Source: Chloroflexota bacterium (lineage in GTDB: Archaea > Iainarchaeota > Iainarchaeia > Iainarchaeales > GCA-2688035). From it: a DNA stretch of 33,923 nt. Of the stretch, positions 33,630 to 33,923 are shown piece after piece. Location of the stretch: NCBI GenBank assembly GCA_017610335.1, contig JAFCCG010000008.1:1-33923 (forward strand), written 5' to 3'. The position numbers and the translations under genes are program-made. Positions within the stretch are counted from its first letter, which is position 1, and every line of letters begins with the position of its first letter. The notes under the pieces are model-generated. The model did no database searches and was not told the DNA's origin. It saw nothing but the letters and a program-made list of their open reading frames with translations.

Positions 33630-33923
33630 ACTGCCATCCAACAAGTTGAGTGGCTTCCTGTTTCATTGACAAGGCTTGCTTCGGGCTTATGCTGTCAGTA
33701 GTGGCTTTATCTCTTTCAGGCTTGTATTTGGAGGTGTTCCAGCCCTATCTTACCTATTGTAAGAATGTTTATTGAGGCGTTTATGTCCCTGTCTATTTTT
33801 AGACCGCAGTGGGAGCAGTTGTGTGTTCTTATTGCCAGTGTTTTTTTGGCAATATCTCCACAACCACTGCACTTTTGTGATGTGTTTTTTGGGTTCACTT
33901 TCACTACTTTTCCACCAGCACTT
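33627..33923 (-). mobile_element. Second IS605-type element, right end plus 3' part of frameshifted tnpB (continues beyond window)
   Basis: Strong nucleotide similarity to 18686-18980. Zinc finger TSQKCSGCGDIAKKTLAIRTHNCSHCGLKIDRDINASINIL conserved, then a 1-nt insertion gives an early stop. Confidence 0.88.

Noticed and set aside
1-33923. CRISPR array
   Set aside because: No regularly spaced direct repeats were found; the repeats seen are dispersed and irregularly spaced.

Overview
The window is a gene-dense, AT-rich archaeal segment. Archaeal markers include ABCE1/RLI, pelota, archaeal Elp3, Taw3, class I CCA-adding enzyme, aEF-1beta, Rad50, S17e, RpoK, HerA, NurA and Pth2. The lineage is probably a small-genome (DPANN-like) archaeon, but that is inference. 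Most genes are housekeeping. Accessory or unusual content: (1) a tightly packed operon (minus strand) in which NurA and HerA are separated by three tandem paralogous degenerate methyltransferase-like genes plus a 57-aa Zn-ribbon gene missing from the ORF track, with a fourth methyltransferase-like gene upstream; (2) two IS605-type TnpB copies, each with its right end at the stop codon of a host gene, the first carrying a TnpA relic and a left-end hairpin; (3) a protein resembling sigma-70 regions 2 and 4; (4) a HicBA pair and a second putative toxin-antitoxin pair (DUF4258-like plus Zn-ribbon/AbrB); (5) a DUF488 fusion gene overlapping a conserved partner gene; (6) a standalone CARF-like protein next to a wHTH gene; (7) three families of unexplained intergenic elements; (8) a tRNA-Arg whose 3' end lies one nucleotide from a start codon. 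No CRISPR array or rRNA was seen. All assignments come from reading motifs by eye, with no database search.
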